From positions 62,001-126,000 of the forward strand of contig JACRFB010000045.1 in assembly GCA_016218045.1 (NCBI GenBank): a stretch of DNA of 64,000 nucleotides, read 5' to 3'. Source of the DNA: Ignavibacteriota bacterium (GTDB lineage: Bacteria; Bacteroidota; Ignavibacteria; SZUA-365). Below, one piece after another: positions 8,101-16,796 of this stretch (position 1 is its first letter; each line of letters begins with the position of its first letter). The notes beneath the pieces were generated by a model. It was not told where the DNA came from. It searched no databases and saw only the letters and a list, made by a program, of their open reading frames with translations. The position numbers and the translations under genes were made by a program.

Positions 8101-10728
8101 GAGCAGCGAGGTCGTGATCGCCCTCAGCAGCGCCTCGGGGGGCGCGGAGCCACGAAGCCTCACAAGGAGTTGCAGGAGATCCGTATCCCGCGTGAGCGCG
8201 CCTGCGCGAACGGCCTCCTCCACGACGAGTTCGTCTTGAAAGGACTCCCCCAACTTCAACTCTGGACGCAGTCGAACGTGCATGTCCTTCGCCGAGATCA
8301 GGACGCTCAGGTAGAGGTCTTCGAGCGACAGCAGCGGGTTGACGATCGCCGCCCGCACTAGCCGATCGTAGCCCGCCACCATCAACGGTCGCATCGCGTC
8401 TTGGGTCGAGTACGTCTGGAGGTTCGGCGCGAGGCGCGCTGCCGTCTGACGTGAATCGGAGAAGATGAGGACCTTTCGGCCACGCAGCGGCGCGAGCCGC
8501 GTCGCCTCCACTGGGCTCGGTGGTTGCACCTGAATCTGCTTGGCGATGAGCGCCTGGAAGGGCTGATCGCCCTTCGTCTGGTGGTCTTGGACCGACGTCC
8601 GCCCGAAGGACGCGCTCTCGCCGCAGACGGCGCACGGACGAAACTCACCAGGGTTCTCGTCCTGCGGCTCCTCGTCCGTGACGGGCTGATTTCGAGTGGC
8701 CCGGATGTAGACTTTGCGGTTTCGCGCGCCGGTCTTCTGCGGGTTCAGGCGTCCGGTGACGAGATCGTAGTCGGCGGGTTCAGCGTGTTCGACGAACACC
8801 GGCTGCTCGAGGAGGAGATCAAGCGGAGAGATCGCGTCAACGACCCCCGCGAGCGTTCGAAACGCGCCGCCCGGCTCGGACCACAGGAAGTCTGGTTGGT
8901 CGATGTTATCCGTGTACGCGCGAGCGTGGGCGGTCCCGCAGTTTCGGCACGTAAACAACTCCAGCACGCGCGCGCCGCAGTCACATGAGTCACGCGGCTG
9001 GCTGAAGAGCTTGCCTGCTGGTCCGCCGCGCATGGCCGCCGGGAGGCTCGTGCAGTTCGGGTCCATGCAGACCCAGAGGCCCGCGAGGCCACGGTAGAAG
9101 GAATGGACTCGACAGGGCAGGAGGCCCGGCTCTGTCGGCTCCCTGCGCGCCACGCTGCCCAGCGCGATGAGGTTCGTTACGGCGCGCGAAGCGACGGCAG
9201 CCGGGACACCTTCCTCGAAGAGCCTCACGCCCAATTCATCGACCGGCTGCGCCTCAGTCATCGTCGCGTTGACGAGGCTCGACATTGGGCCGAACGACTC
9301 CAGCGCCTTGTAGAGTGAGGGTTGCAGATTCCACGGCGCTTGGACGCCGCGATACTTAAGGAAGCCCTCGATCACCTTGACGCGGTCAGCGTCGCTGGCT
9401 GCATCGTAGAATTCGTTGAGTTCGAAGGCATCCAACGCGGCGGCGTCGGCTGCCGTCCCCTTGGCTGCGCCGGGGCGTTCGAGAAGTTCGCCTTGTACCT
9501 TGCGAAAATCGTCAGGGTCCTTGCCGGTCAGCTGTGCGCCGAACTCGACCGCGTAGTCCGCGTCCTTGAAGCTGGCGCTCGTGCAGATGACCTGAAGTCG
9601 CTCTGGTGGAACGCCCAGTCGGGTGCGCAAGCGCCGAATCAGCAACGCGACCTCGGCGCCCTGTGCGCCGCGATAAAGGTGCGCCTCGTCGATAACCAGG
9701 AGGAACTTCTCGTCGGGGTTCTTCTCCAGCCACTCGCGCGTGTGATCGAAGATGGGGCGCTCGAGCGGGCGCATCAACATGTACTCTAGCATCGAGTAGT
9801 TCGTGACGAGGACGTCGGGCGGTGCCGCGTGGACCTCGTGACGGGTGATGAGTTCGGGGTCGCCGGGGAGCGTGACGCAGCGCTTGAACCGATCGTTCTT
9901 CTTGTCGAAGTAGTGGCCCGACCCGTACCACGTAGTGAGATCCGGTTTCGCCGGCCACTTGCCGCGCTTCTTCAACTCGGCTACGAGCTGTGCAGCGGCA
10001 TCACGCTGCGGTGACGGTTCCGCCCCAGCAGCGACCTCGAGGTTCTTCACATAGTACTTGCCGATCGGCTTGAGCCGATCTCCGTCCCGGTTCTTCTTCG
10101 GGTCCTTGTGGCGCACGCCCGGGTACAGTGTGCGGCTGGTGTAGCGCGCGAATCGCGCGGGCCGCCCTGACCAACCGTCGAAGCGTTGGACGATGCGTGG
10201 ATCGCCGAACAGCAGCCGGAGGCGTCCGAGTTGGTCGTTGACGAGCGCGTTCATCGGGTAGAGCACCAGCGCGCGTACCGCGCTAGTCTCTCCGAATGCC
10301 CCGCCCGTTGCCTTCGCCTCCTTGGCGAGCTTGCCGAGGATCGGGAGCAGGAAGCACTCGGTCTTTCCTGATCCGGTGCCGGTCATGACGACGAGGCTGC
10401 GACCATCGACGAGCGAGAGCTGCGTCGAGAGCGCTTGGTGCTGGTACGGCGGGTCGTGGAGCAGCAGTCCGAGGTCGCCATTCGGCGCCGAGACTGACGT
10501 GAAGATGTCGAGCGCAGCCTGCGGAAGGCCAAGCTCCGCGAACTTCATCCCGGCCTTGTATCGCGGCGTGCTCTCAAGGTACGGGCGCTGGTGGATGACG
10601 CCGACCTTGTCGAGCAGCGCGCCGCGCTGGTCGACGAGCGTCCAGTGGCTCACGTGGTACGCCGCCTCGATGTAATCGCGCAGGGCGCGGTGGAGCTGTT
10701 GGGTCGTCTCTCCGATCGTAAGTGCCAT
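5179..10728 (-). CDS. druE: DruE-like giant DEAH helicase with C-terminal DUF1998
   Basis: 1849 aa from ATG 10728 (AGGAAGA upstream), preferred over a more upstream in-frame codon that would overlap the previous gene. Order of parts: Walker A TGTGSGKTE (116-124), DEAH box 'VIDEAH' (347-350), 'CTSAS' motif III, cysteine-pair clusters between about 600 and 1070, helicase C half with 'TTTMEVGID' (about 1119) and 'RAGRAGRRG' (about 1150), another cysteine cluster, then DUF1998 with 'LYDTLPGGAG' and 'CDRSCYRCL' (about 1700). Very long SF2 helicases with DUF1998 are the shared core of Druantia (DruE); DISARM DrmA and DpdJ carry the same domain but are shorter as I recall. Placement next to a DUF4338 protein argues for DruE. 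Expected to be an ATP-driven DNA translocase or helicase. Confidence 0.83.
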   Translation of the reverse strand: MALTIGETTQQLHRALRDYIEAAYHVSHWTLVDQRGALLDKVGVIHQRPYLESTPRYKAGMKFAELGLPQAALDIFTSVSAPNGDLGLLLHDPPYQHQALSTQLSLVDGRSLVVMTGTGSGKTECFLLPILGKLAKEAKATGGAFGETSAVRALVLYPMNALVNDQLGRLRLLFGDPRIVQRFDGWSGRPARFARYTSRTLYPGVRHKDPKKNRDGDRLKPIGKYYVKNLEVAAGAEPSPQRDAAAQLVAELKKRGKWPAKPDLTTWYGSGHYFDKKNDRFKRCVTLPGDPELITRHEVHAAPPDVLVTNYSMLEYMLMRPLERPIFDHTREWLEKNPDEKFLLVIDEAHLYRGAQGAEVALLIRRLRTRLGVPPERLQVICTSASFKDADYAVEFGAQLTGKDPDDFRKVQGELLERPGAAKGTAADAAALDAFELNEFYDAASDADRVKVIEGFLKYRGVQAPWNLQPSLYKALESFGPMSSLVNATMTEAQPVDELGVRLFEEGVPAAVASRAVTNLIALGSVARREPTEPGLLPCRVHSFYRGLAGLWVCMDPNCTSLPAAMRGGPAGKLFSQPRDSCDCGARVLELFTCRNCGTAHARAYTDNIDQPDFLWSEPGGAFRTLAGVVDAISPLDLLLEQPVFVEHAEPADYDLVTGRLNPQKTGARNRKVYIRATRNQPVTDEEPQDENPGEFRPCAVCGESASFGRTSVQDHQTKGDQPFQALIAKQIQVQPPSPVEATRLAPLRGRKVLIFSDSRQTAARLAPNLQTYSTQDAMRPLMVAGYDRLVRAAIVNPLLSLEDLYLSVLISAKDMHVRLRPELKLGESFQDELVVEEAVRAGALTRDTDLLQLLVRLRGSAPPEALLRAITTSLLDRYYGLEALALASIVERAEHTAKLVALPNIPGVAETPDEKIALGRAWLRCWRRAGFWLSRMPPAWWKKDVKPTSGKFTDLNNLLVDKATKKQFEQDWVPTLLALFAEQIAPGKYRLKGGELSLSIGGAWAYCQSCKTAQRPLPGRATCINCGQPTAAPIDPSTDKVFVARKGYYRASTVEALNGTAPMALIAAEHTAQLNTAQSDEVFSKAEEHELLFQDVDLGADGTGHDRPAIDVLSCTTTMEVGIDIGSLSGVSLRNMPPARANYQQRAGRAGRRGNAVATVTAFGSADSHDEHYFSNPDQMIRGPVDDPLLTLDNSEIIRRHVTAYLLQRYHQDKLPTIKPEEQPHLFAVLGTVADFKKSAKVLNRWDLEKWLKANEASLRAEVETWLPQQFSAAGRKRLLDELVPETLRPIDVAIELEAPAGAPSAPAAVSAPSPPDDDAEDATVVEVPEEAGEERPVRGPASENLLDRLLYKGVLPRYAFPTDVATFHVFDQDRSGYRPAFRFTPSQGLPTALSQYGPGKEVWIGNKLWTSGAIYSPMRDDRYRAWQSRRLYFECSICHYAQTTPFEGVGRGERKDCPACGQAGTFGPATQWLRPPGFAHPVAKEEGTSPDDMPAKSYATRAKLTASMQAAQWTRLNDRLRVHHMREHLLVTNRGPRQEGYTYCTKCGLIEPTASPKGIVGAAHSKPYPDQREPMCPGGGATKGLVLGTDFITDVLLIAVRVDAPLTLVPGMLATDVALRTICEAVTKAACGRLELEANELQAEYRPALSPEGRDGLEAEIYLYDTLPGGAGFSKRVGEIGLTIFEDALKFLESCPDNCDRSCYRCLRSYKNKFEHDLLDRHLGASLLRFVLHNAAPMLTADRVARSTDLLFQDLDRQGIEGLVIERDKRVSVVGLGDIVAPIFVTNASGAQFAIGLHGPLTPNEPTDVALKDVKEYATSLAVLLEDELIVRRNLPAATRKLIEKLG

Positions 10729-10745
10729 CGTTGTCTTCCTGTTTT

Positions 10746-11828
10746 CTACCGGGAACCTGTTGTCATCTCTTCCAGCCAGAGCGCGTGGCGCATGAACCGT
10801 CGCTCCTCGTCGATCTCCGCCCTCGGGATTCGGTAAGCAAAGAGGCTTCCCCTGCTCGGGACGGGCTCGCCGATGGCGTCCCATCGTCTACGGGCCCAAG
10901 CAGGCACCGGCGAGAAGAACTCGAGGACGACAGCTTCTCCGTTGTGGGTGACGCGAAAGCGCTGGGGCACGCCCCGCTGCGCGTCGATCGCCATCTGGAG
11001 GTGCCACGCCTCGTCGCACCCGCGCCACCGACTCCCGCGCTGCGGGAGGTCGATCATCCGCTCAGGTTGCCCGTTCGTCAGGTGGACGTAGCACCAGAGA
11101 TCGGCGCCGTAGGCCTGCTGCCGCCGCCCGACGAAGCGCCCACTTTGTGCCTTCGGCTTGACCCAACGCCCCCTGTAGTACCGGACGGGCTTCGTCGGGT
11201 CGAGCAGCAGGAGCCCGGGGATGTCCCTCGACGGCGGTACGACATCGAGGGCTTGGTCACTCGTAGCCACCGCCTGCGACGCAGTGCAGGGCTTCGGTCC
11301 CTTGAGCCACGCGTCGGCCGCGAGCTCGAGCAAGCCGAGCTGGCGGAGTTCGCCGCGAAGGTCTTCGGTCGGCGACGACGGGATCAGCCGGCGGACGTGC
11401 CCGAGGTACTCGATACGCCGCTCTAACTCTGAGGGCAGCGGTGAGAGTTGGTCGGCGGCGATGCCGAGGAGGACCACGAGACCACTCTGACGGACGACGA
11501 AGCTCGCGGGCGCGGCGTAAAGCAGTAGGCGCGCCGTCGGCATTCCGTCTTGTAACTCGGGCTGCTCGAGGATGTCGCCGTGTGAGATCATTGCCTCGAG
11601 CGTCTCCACGACGAGTTCCTTTGCATTCTGGAGGTCTGGCACCAGGCCCCGCAGCGGACGCACGACGGCGCGCAAGAGCGTCGCCGCAGAGCACGGACAC
11701 AGGTAGCTCGCAGCCCGACGCAGCGCGCCTGCGAGACCCTCCGGCGTCGTCAGGTCGAGCGTCTCCGGATCGAGCCCCAGTTCGCGGATCTTCTGCGCGT
11801 GTACCTCCTCAGCGGTGAGGCGCCTCAT
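10746..11828 (-). CDS. Unknown 360-aa protein of the Druantia-like operon
   Basis: Start set at ATG 11828, whose ATGA overlaps the stop of the upstream gene, a mark of translational coupling; five further codons upstream are possible. The helicase gene follows after 17 bases. I recognise no domain. The N-terminal 140 residues look helical with a possible winged-helix-like stretch (around 'AKELVVETLEAMISHGDIL'), and residues 200-360 are beta-rich with several Trp and basic residues. No transmembrane segment or signal peptide. It could match one of the small Druantia proteins, or a DNA-binding adaptor for the helicase; neither is shown by sequence. Confidence 0.75.
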   Translation of the reverse strand: MRRLTAEEVHAQKIRELGLDPETLDLTTPEGLAGALRRAASYLCPCSAATLLRAVVRPLRGLVPDLQNAKELVVETLEAMISHGDILEQPELQDGMPTARLLLYAAPASFVVRQSGLVVLLGIAADQLSPLPSELERRIEYLGHVRRLIPSSPTEDLRGELRQLGLLELAADAWLKGPKPCTASQAVATSDQALDVVPPSRDIPGLLLLDPTKPVRYYRGRWVKPKAQSGRFVGRRQQAYGADLWCYVHLTNGQPERMIDLPQRGSRWRGCDEAWHLQMAIDAQRGVPQRFRVTHNGEAVVLEFFSPVPAWARRRWDAIGEPVPSRGSLFAYRIPRAEIDEERRFMRHALWLEEMTTGSR

Positions 11829-14731
11829 GCTGACCACCCCCATCCCGCGTAGGTCTCGTCCGCTACGGTCCGTGACTCGAGGTGGCGATCCGTGGCAATG
11901 ACCAAGAACCTGGCAGCTCTTGCAAGAATGGGCACTTCATCGAGTAGCATTCGGATTGCTGGTTTCAGGTCGTGCCTCGCCCTCAGAATGGCCGGATGGC
12001 CGGGTCTGCTGGCGATGCGCAGCGCTAGCTCAGCAAGCCGCTGGGCCTCGTAAGGTGCGGCAGGAACTTGAATGCGAAAGCTGTGAGCTAGCTCCACAAG
12101 GCGCTTCACCCGTGCCTCGATGTCGGAAGTGGCCAACTCGGCGGCCTCAAGAAAAATGGCTGCGGCTATGCCCCGCTGATCAGCGCGGCTCGAAACAGCG
12201 TCCTTTAGAACTGAGATATCTCTAGCTGTACTGGATCCTAGTGCTCTTTCCGCACGTGCCCATTGTTCGCCGCCGAGCAGGGAAACAATGTGGCCAGAAA
12301 ATGCTTGAAGGACGCACCGTCGTTTGTGCGAAGAAAGTATGTCTCCAGAGGATCTGGCCATCTCCCACAGATGGGCATACTCGAGTGCCACAACTACTGC
12401 GTCAGCGGAGCGTGCAATGCCTTCGATTTGTGGGGTAGCCCCGAGATCTGCAAAGTTTCGGATTGTTCTAGGCACTGCGAGGAGGCCCGCAGTGACGCCG
12501 TCGCGTCGTGCCATGAATAGACCGCCCGGTGCTTCAACTGGGAATTCAGGCAGGGGCGACAACTGAACGCGCTTAGTCGGCTGTTCGAAACTGAAGAACA
12601 GAACCTCTGGCTCCCCCGCTGCACCGCTATCATCAACGAGTCGTGCGTTGACACTATCGCCGTGCCGACGGAGTACCCAGCGCAGCGGCTCAAACGCCCT
12701 CTCGCATTCAAGGGTGAACACCCCTAACTCGCTAGCGGCAAAAATGAGGCGACACAGTCGTGCATCGTCGTACCGTCGCTGTACTTGCTTGTTCTCGCGA
12801 AAATACCGCGCGAAGTGGGTTCTCCACTGCGTGGGTAGCAGCGGCAGCGGCATGGGAGGAATTGACACCTCGAGGACTGGGTCGGCACCTGCTCTTTCAA
12901 AGAGTGATAAAACGCACTCGATGCTACGGCCGGTTGGGCCTCGGAGTTCAATATCGACCTTACCCTCCCAGAGTTGTTCGAGTGAGGGCGCGATGGGATC
13001 CAACGACATTTCAAGCGGGCCGTGCGCGGTGGCCCCGGGCGACCAGGGGCGCGCCTCGCGGACCCGCATGACGACGTCCAGGTCGCCGATGACTTCGGAG
13101 TCTGCATCGCTCCCACTACGCGCAGCAACGCTGAATTTGTGGAGCCCGACGGGGAGAGGCGGAAGTTCGACGAAGATCGGCGTACCGGCCGGCGTACCGG
13201 TCAGCAGCAGGGATAGCGACGGGCCTTCTCGCATCGCGATGGTGAGTTCATCGATCGTGTGGTCTGAGCGGATCGCGAGTGTCGGCGTCTCCGATGCGAG
13301 CCACTCGCCATATCCCTCGCCGTCCCATGAGACCGCCGCGAGGCCAGCGGGCCACACCTCGATCGACTTCGCCTGGGTGACCTGGAACTGCTTCAGTGCC
13401 TGCTCCCACTCCGACGTGAGTGCGGCTGGCATGTCGATGAGCACAGCGTGTACCCCTTGGCACGTAAGTTCGACCGGGCGTGCTACGGGTGAGCGGGAAA
13501 ATGGCTCGGTGCTCACAATCAGGTATTTCGAGTCCGCACGCACGCGCAATCCGCGAGACTCGTAGGCAAGGCCATCACTGGCGACCTTGAAGAGCCACGA
13601 AGTGCCAGGACGGAGCATGCACTCAGCGCGTAGGAGGTACTCGAGTTGCGCGTCGGTGTGCTCGAACTTCAGCAGTACATCGTCGGGCCGGGGCCAGCGG
13701 CTGAGCGTGACGCGTAGGGGACCGTGCACGCAGCGCCCCCTCGCGAGCGGGCGCCCCGCCGCGCCCGCGACGGTACATCGCGAATCCGTGAGAATCTCTC
13801 GCACCTGCGGGAAGCGGAGGAGCAGGTGCGAGAGGTCTGGGATTTCGAGCGAGATTTCCCAGCGTGATTTCTCGATGGGTCGCAGTAAGAGGCGCGGCTC
13901 GATGCCGAGTCGTACGACCTCTTCTCGGGCCTCCTCACGTCGCCGGAACGTGGTGTTCGTTGTCCTGCCGATGGTCAGCCCTCGGATCTTCGCCCGCTCC
14001 TCGGCCGCTCGGCGTGCGCCGCGCAGCCAGTCGCGACCACGACGCTCGCGGTCGACGTCATCGCCGATACGCTTAAGCGTCATAGGGTGGAGCAGCGTCT
14101 TGAAGCCCTCCTTCCCCTGGAGGAGGAGCGCGGCGGCGATCTGACCGACGAGCGCCGGCGCCTGCACGAGGTTCTGGAAGCGCGCCGACGCGTTCCAACT
14201 CCGCGCCGCGATGAAGTCCCCTAGGCGCTGCGGCTCGTCGAAGAGTTCGCCAGAGAACGAGTGCCGAAGTTCGTAGAGGATGCGCGCGAGTTGCTGTTGC
14301 AGGTCGCACGGGAGGATTGCGTGCGTGATAGGCCACGCAATGATCGAGAACTGCTCCGCCCACGGGCCAGACGGCTTGGCACCCGCGAACTTCCTCTGGA
14401 AGTCGTCAAAGGCATCCCGAATCCAGTTGCGCTTGCCGTTCAACGTCCAACCTGGCGTCTTATCCTCGAAGGTCTGCCAGTACTCATTCCCCGCGTAGCC
14501 GTAACCGAGTTCGGTAGCGTAAACTATCCAAGGGAGAGTGTGATCGTTGGAAGGCGCGTAATTTGCGATGTGAGTTCGTACACTATTCGCTAGTGCCTGT
14601 AACTCAGTGGTTTCGAGCCCGTGTTCGAGTGCGAAAATGGGTGTGCTTCCACCAGCGCCATTTCGTTGTGAAGCGAGGTCCTGAAAATGAGCAGTGAGGT
14701 GCTGCTGCCAGTGAGAGAGATCGCTGTTCAT
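11825..14731 (-). CDS. Unknown 968-aa protein of the Druantia-like operon
   Basis: The ATG at 14731 directly follows the TAG of the druA-like gene (no spacer), so the two are co-translated. I recognise no enzyme motif, Walker box or cysteine cluster. The first 250 residues are helix-rich and aromatic; the middle (about 290-560) alternates beta strands with charged loops, and the C-terminal third is helical. It sits where type I Druantia has DruB/DruC and is similar in size to the uncharacterised type III DruH as I remember it, but I cannot claim homology. The 3' third of the gene is visibly more AT-rich than the middle. Confidence 0.8.
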   Translation of the reverse strand: MNSDLSHWQQHLTAHFQDLASQRNGAGGSTPIFALEHGLETTELQALANSVRTHIANYAPSNDHTLPWIVYATELGYGYAGNEYWQTFEDKTPGWTLNGKRNWIRDAFDDFQRKFAGAKPSGPWAEQFSIIAWPITHAILPCDLQQQLARILYELRHSFSGELFDEPQRLGDFIAARSWNASARFQNLVQAPALVGQIAAALLLQGKEGFKTLLHPMTLKRIGDDVDRERRGRDWLRGARRAAEERAKIRGLTIGRTTNTTFRRREEAREEVVRLGIEPRLLLRPIEKSRWEISLEIPDLSHLLLRFPQVREILTDSRCTVAGAAGRPLARGRCVHGPLRVTLSRWPRPDDVLLKFEHTDAQLEYLLRAECMLRPGTSWLFKVASDGLAYESRGLRVRADSKYLIVSTEPFSRSPVARPVELTCQGVHAVLIDMPAALTSEWEQALKQFQVTQAKSIEVWPAGLAAVSWDGEGYGEWLASETPTLAIRSDHTIDELTIAMREGPSLSLLLTGTPAGTPIFVELPPLPVGLHKFSVAARSGSDADSEVIGDLDVVMRVREARPWSPGATAHGPLEMSLDPIAPSLEQLWEGKVDIELRGPTGRSIECVLSLFERAGADPVLEVSIPPMPLPLLPTQWRTHFARYFRENKQVQRRYDDARLCRLIFAASELGVFTLECERAFEPLRWVLRRHGDSVNARLVDDSGAAGEPEVLFFSFEQPTKRVQLSPLPEFPVEAPGGLFMARRDGVTAGLLAVPRTIRNFADLGATPQIEGIARSADAVVVALEYAHLWEMARSSGDILSSHKRRCVLQAFSGHIVSLLGGEQWARAERALGSSTARDISVLKDAVSSRADQRGIAAAIFLEAAELATSDIEARVKRLVELAHSFRIQVPAAPYEAQRLAELALRIASRPGHPAILRARHDLKPAIRMLLDEVPILARAARFLVIATDRHLESRTVADETYAGWGWSA

Positions 14732-15925
14732 CTACCATGCAGGCCCTGGTCCACCATTCTGCAAGCACTCAATGATGCGCTTTCGTGCAAATCTCGTATA
14801 CCGCTTATCACGTTCCGCCCTAGGCAACACCCAGCGCTCGAGGCAGAACGTCACTATGTCACCAAGGGGGAGCGTCATTGAACGGACATTCCGATGCTGG
14901 CCGAGCAGTATCTCACGCCAATTTCTCGCAAGCGGGACAGCATATACCTCTCGCTCAATCCCGTGCTTGAGTACCGCATTGCCGTCAATACCAATTGCTT
15001 CAAGCGCCGTCCGCGCGACCCGAATCTTCCAGTTAGGCCCCATACCAAATCTGTGTCCGGATGCGTATGGATGGCCGATCTCTTCGAGATAGCTACGTAA
15101 TGAGTCGAATACATGACCTGAGAGATGAAAATGCCCGAAACCCTTTGTTGCGCCGATGCGTACAAAGCGAGGGCCATCAGGGATGTTGAGCCGGTTGTAG
15201 ATTGACGACCGCCCAAGCGCAGAGGTTGTTGTCAGGAGAACTAATCTGGCTCGGTGCTCATTGCCACTGATCACAGCTTCGCGCCCAAGATACTTGCGGT
15301 CATAAGCAGCCTTGACTTCGTCGCTACCCATCGTCGCAGCCACGAGTTTGCCACCAAGCAGGAAGGAATACGGAGGCATTGCTCCAACAACGTATGCATC
15401 CATCACATGAACTAGGCGTTCACTCCGGTCTTTGTGGGTCCACCCAACCCATGTGTCTCGTGCGGAGAGATTGAAGACCGGATCTCCCAGCGCGAAAAGG
15501 CCGATCAGGCAACCATTCTGGCGATCACGCACGAGAAACCGTAGTCGCCTGCCAAAGCCTTGTGAAACAGGAACAGACCAAAGTAGGCATGCGAGTCGGA
15601 ACAACCGAGCCTCGGGTGTCCCAGAACTGACTTCTACTAGTTCTGGGTCGATTGCCGCTGGATCCACTTGGCGGCCTGTTGCAAAAGAATCGATCAACCC
15701 TGCGGCGTAGGTCTCTACGAAGGCCTGGTTCTGTTGAAGGACGTCTTTGCGATGGGCGGAGTGAAGGTCGCGGATGCGCTGCTTTGATACATCTCCTTCT
15801 AGGAAGTAGCCAGTACAGTTCTTTGAAAAGCCAAGGCCTAACAAGTGTTCATCAACTTCCCGCTGCAGGGCTATAGCCTTCTCTCCGGCCTTTTCAGACC
15901 AGCTCTCTTTTGTTTTTTCGCTCAT
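14732..15925 (-). CDS. druA: DruA-like DUF4338 anti-phage protein
   Basis: 397 aa from ATG 15925; a TTG codon 42 bases upstream extends the frame but neither start has a strong ribosome binding site. The central block is the DUF4338 signature: 'RLRFLVRDRQNG..IGL', 'LGDPVFNLSARDTWVGW' and 'VMDAYVVGAMPPYSFLLGGK' (about residues 127-193). DUF4338 is the DruA family of type I Druantia; its biochemical role is not settled as far as I recall. It is the first gene of the operon and precedes the 968-aa gene with zero spacing. Codon choice and base composition are more AT-rich than the chromosome on either side, in line with horizontal transfer. Confidence 0.8.
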   Translation of the reverse strand: MSEKTKESWSEKAGEKAIALQREVDEHLLGLGFSKNCTGYFLEGDVSKQRIRDLHSAHRKDVLQQNQAFVETYAAGLIDSFATGRQVDPAAIDPELVEVSSGTPEARLFRLACLLWSVPVSQGFGRRLRFLVRDRQNGCLIGLFALGDPVFNLSARDTWVGWTHKDRSERLVHVMDAYVVGAMPPYSFLLGGKLVAATMGSDEVKAAYDRKYLGREAVISGNEHRARLVLLTTTSALGRSSIYNRLNIPDGPRFVRIGATKGFGHFHLSGHVFDSLRSYLEEIGHPYASGHRFGMGPNWKIRVARTALEAIGIDGNAVLKHGIEREVYAVPLARNWREILLGQHRNVRSMTLPLGDIVTFCLERWVLPRAERDKRYTRFARKRIIECLQNGGPGPAW

Positions 15926-16159
15926 TGTCGAGGTGTCACAAACACATGGTGCCTTTTCTTTGGACAAAGTCGGATGGGGGCCAATAATTGAATCTCATGA
16001 GAGTGTTTTTTATAAGGTCCACCTACACATTCTGATTTGTACGCCCATTAGATTCGGGTTTATCCGACCAACATTGCCGGGATTATCGCTAAAACATTCG
16101 GAGCGACACGGCGAAACACGTATAACATATGTTGGTGGACGGATTAACGCAAAGTCTAG
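15926..16159. other. AT-rich upstream region of the defence operon
   Basis: The leader and promoter of the leftward operon must lie here. The stretch is clearly AT-richer than the surroundings. It holds the palindrome AACATATGTT (16124-16133) and TCTCATGAGA (15993-16002). No canonical -35/-10 pair or TAnnTTTG box stands out on the minus strand, so I do not name a promoter. Confidence 0.4.
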
Positions 16160-16351
16160 GGCCTTCGAGACTACCACAACGGCAAAGAGCTGCGGGAAGG
16201 GCTCGAATGGTACCTGACGTTTTACAACACCAAGCGCAAGCATCAGGCGCTTGGCTACCGGACGCCACACGAGGCGTTTCTGGAGCGGCTGCTCCCAACA
16301 TCCTGAGCCCGCCTGGGCCGTTTGGGGGCACCGCGGGCCGGTCTCATGAGA
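15993..16351. repeat. Pair of identical 10-bp palindromes flanking the transposase remnant
   Basis: TCTCATGAGA occurs at 15993-16002 and again at 16342-16351, one on each side of the IS3 remnant. Because the word is palindromic it can be read as direct or inverted copies. It may be an operator, an old target-site relic or chance; flanking bases match only weakly. Confidence 0.35.
16160..16306 (+). pseudogene. IS3-family transposase (OrfB/integrase core) C-terminal remnant
   Basis: After an in-frame TAG at 16157, 48 codons read GLRDYHNGKELREGLEWY, then LTFYNTKRKHQALGYRTP, then HEAFLERLLPTS and a stop at 16304. 'FYN..R.HQALGYRTP' is the standard end of the DDE integrase domain of IS3-group transposases (the last catalytic Glu lies before this segment). 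All upstream catalytic parts are missing, so it cannot be active. It marks past mobile-element activity at the right edge of the defence island. Confidence 0.88.
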
Positions 16352-16585
16352 CTCGTGAACTCACCACCTACTCTCGCCTAAATCACCCATCAAATTGTCC
16401 AAAGGAAAGGGGTAACCTCAATGAGAATCGTAGACTCAATCATTCAGGTTCCTGAATATGTTCCTCGGATGAACATCCAATCGTGTGCTTTCCTACTTTT
16501 TTCCTACCCGAATCCGTTACACCCCGTCACGATCCGGGTATCCGGACTGCGAGGTCCGTTTTGTCCCAACCTCATGAAAAACAGA
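16307..16585. other. Non-coding interval between IS remnant and tRNA terminator
   Basis: No gene is supported. The interval contains the near-perfect palindrome ATTCAGG-TT-CCTGAAT at 16442-16457, an operator- or hairpin-like site with no gene obviously next to it. An apparent reading frame from 16421 runs through the terminator and tRNA and is not a gene. Confidence 0.5.
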
Positions 16586-16611
16586 AAAACCGCCCATTTC
16601 TGGGCGGTTTT
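16586..16611 (-). terminator. Rho-independent terminator of tRNA-Lys
   Basis: AAAACCGCCCA (16586-16596), loop TTTC, TGGGCGGTTTT (16601-16611): an 11-bp perfect stem. Read leftward, the stem ends in a T tract just past the tRNA 3' end. Its symmetry could also stop rightward transcription. Confidence 0.85.
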
Positions 16612-16623
16612 CCGTGCTTTCGC

Positions 16624-16699
<76 letters not shown>

Positions 16700-16796
16700 G
16701 GGGTCAATATGCGAAAGCAGGGGATTTTTTCCAAATGGACTGGCGGTCGTGGAACTGCGTTTTCAGGCAACAGCGCTCTGTGCGCTGTGTCTTGTG

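Noticed and set aside
3941-15967. DISARM or Dpd (7-deazaguanine) defence island
   Set aside because: A DUF1998 helicase is shared with those systems, but no DNA methylase, PLD nuclease, drmB, TGT-like dpdA or queuosine-type gene is present, while a DUF4338 gene is.
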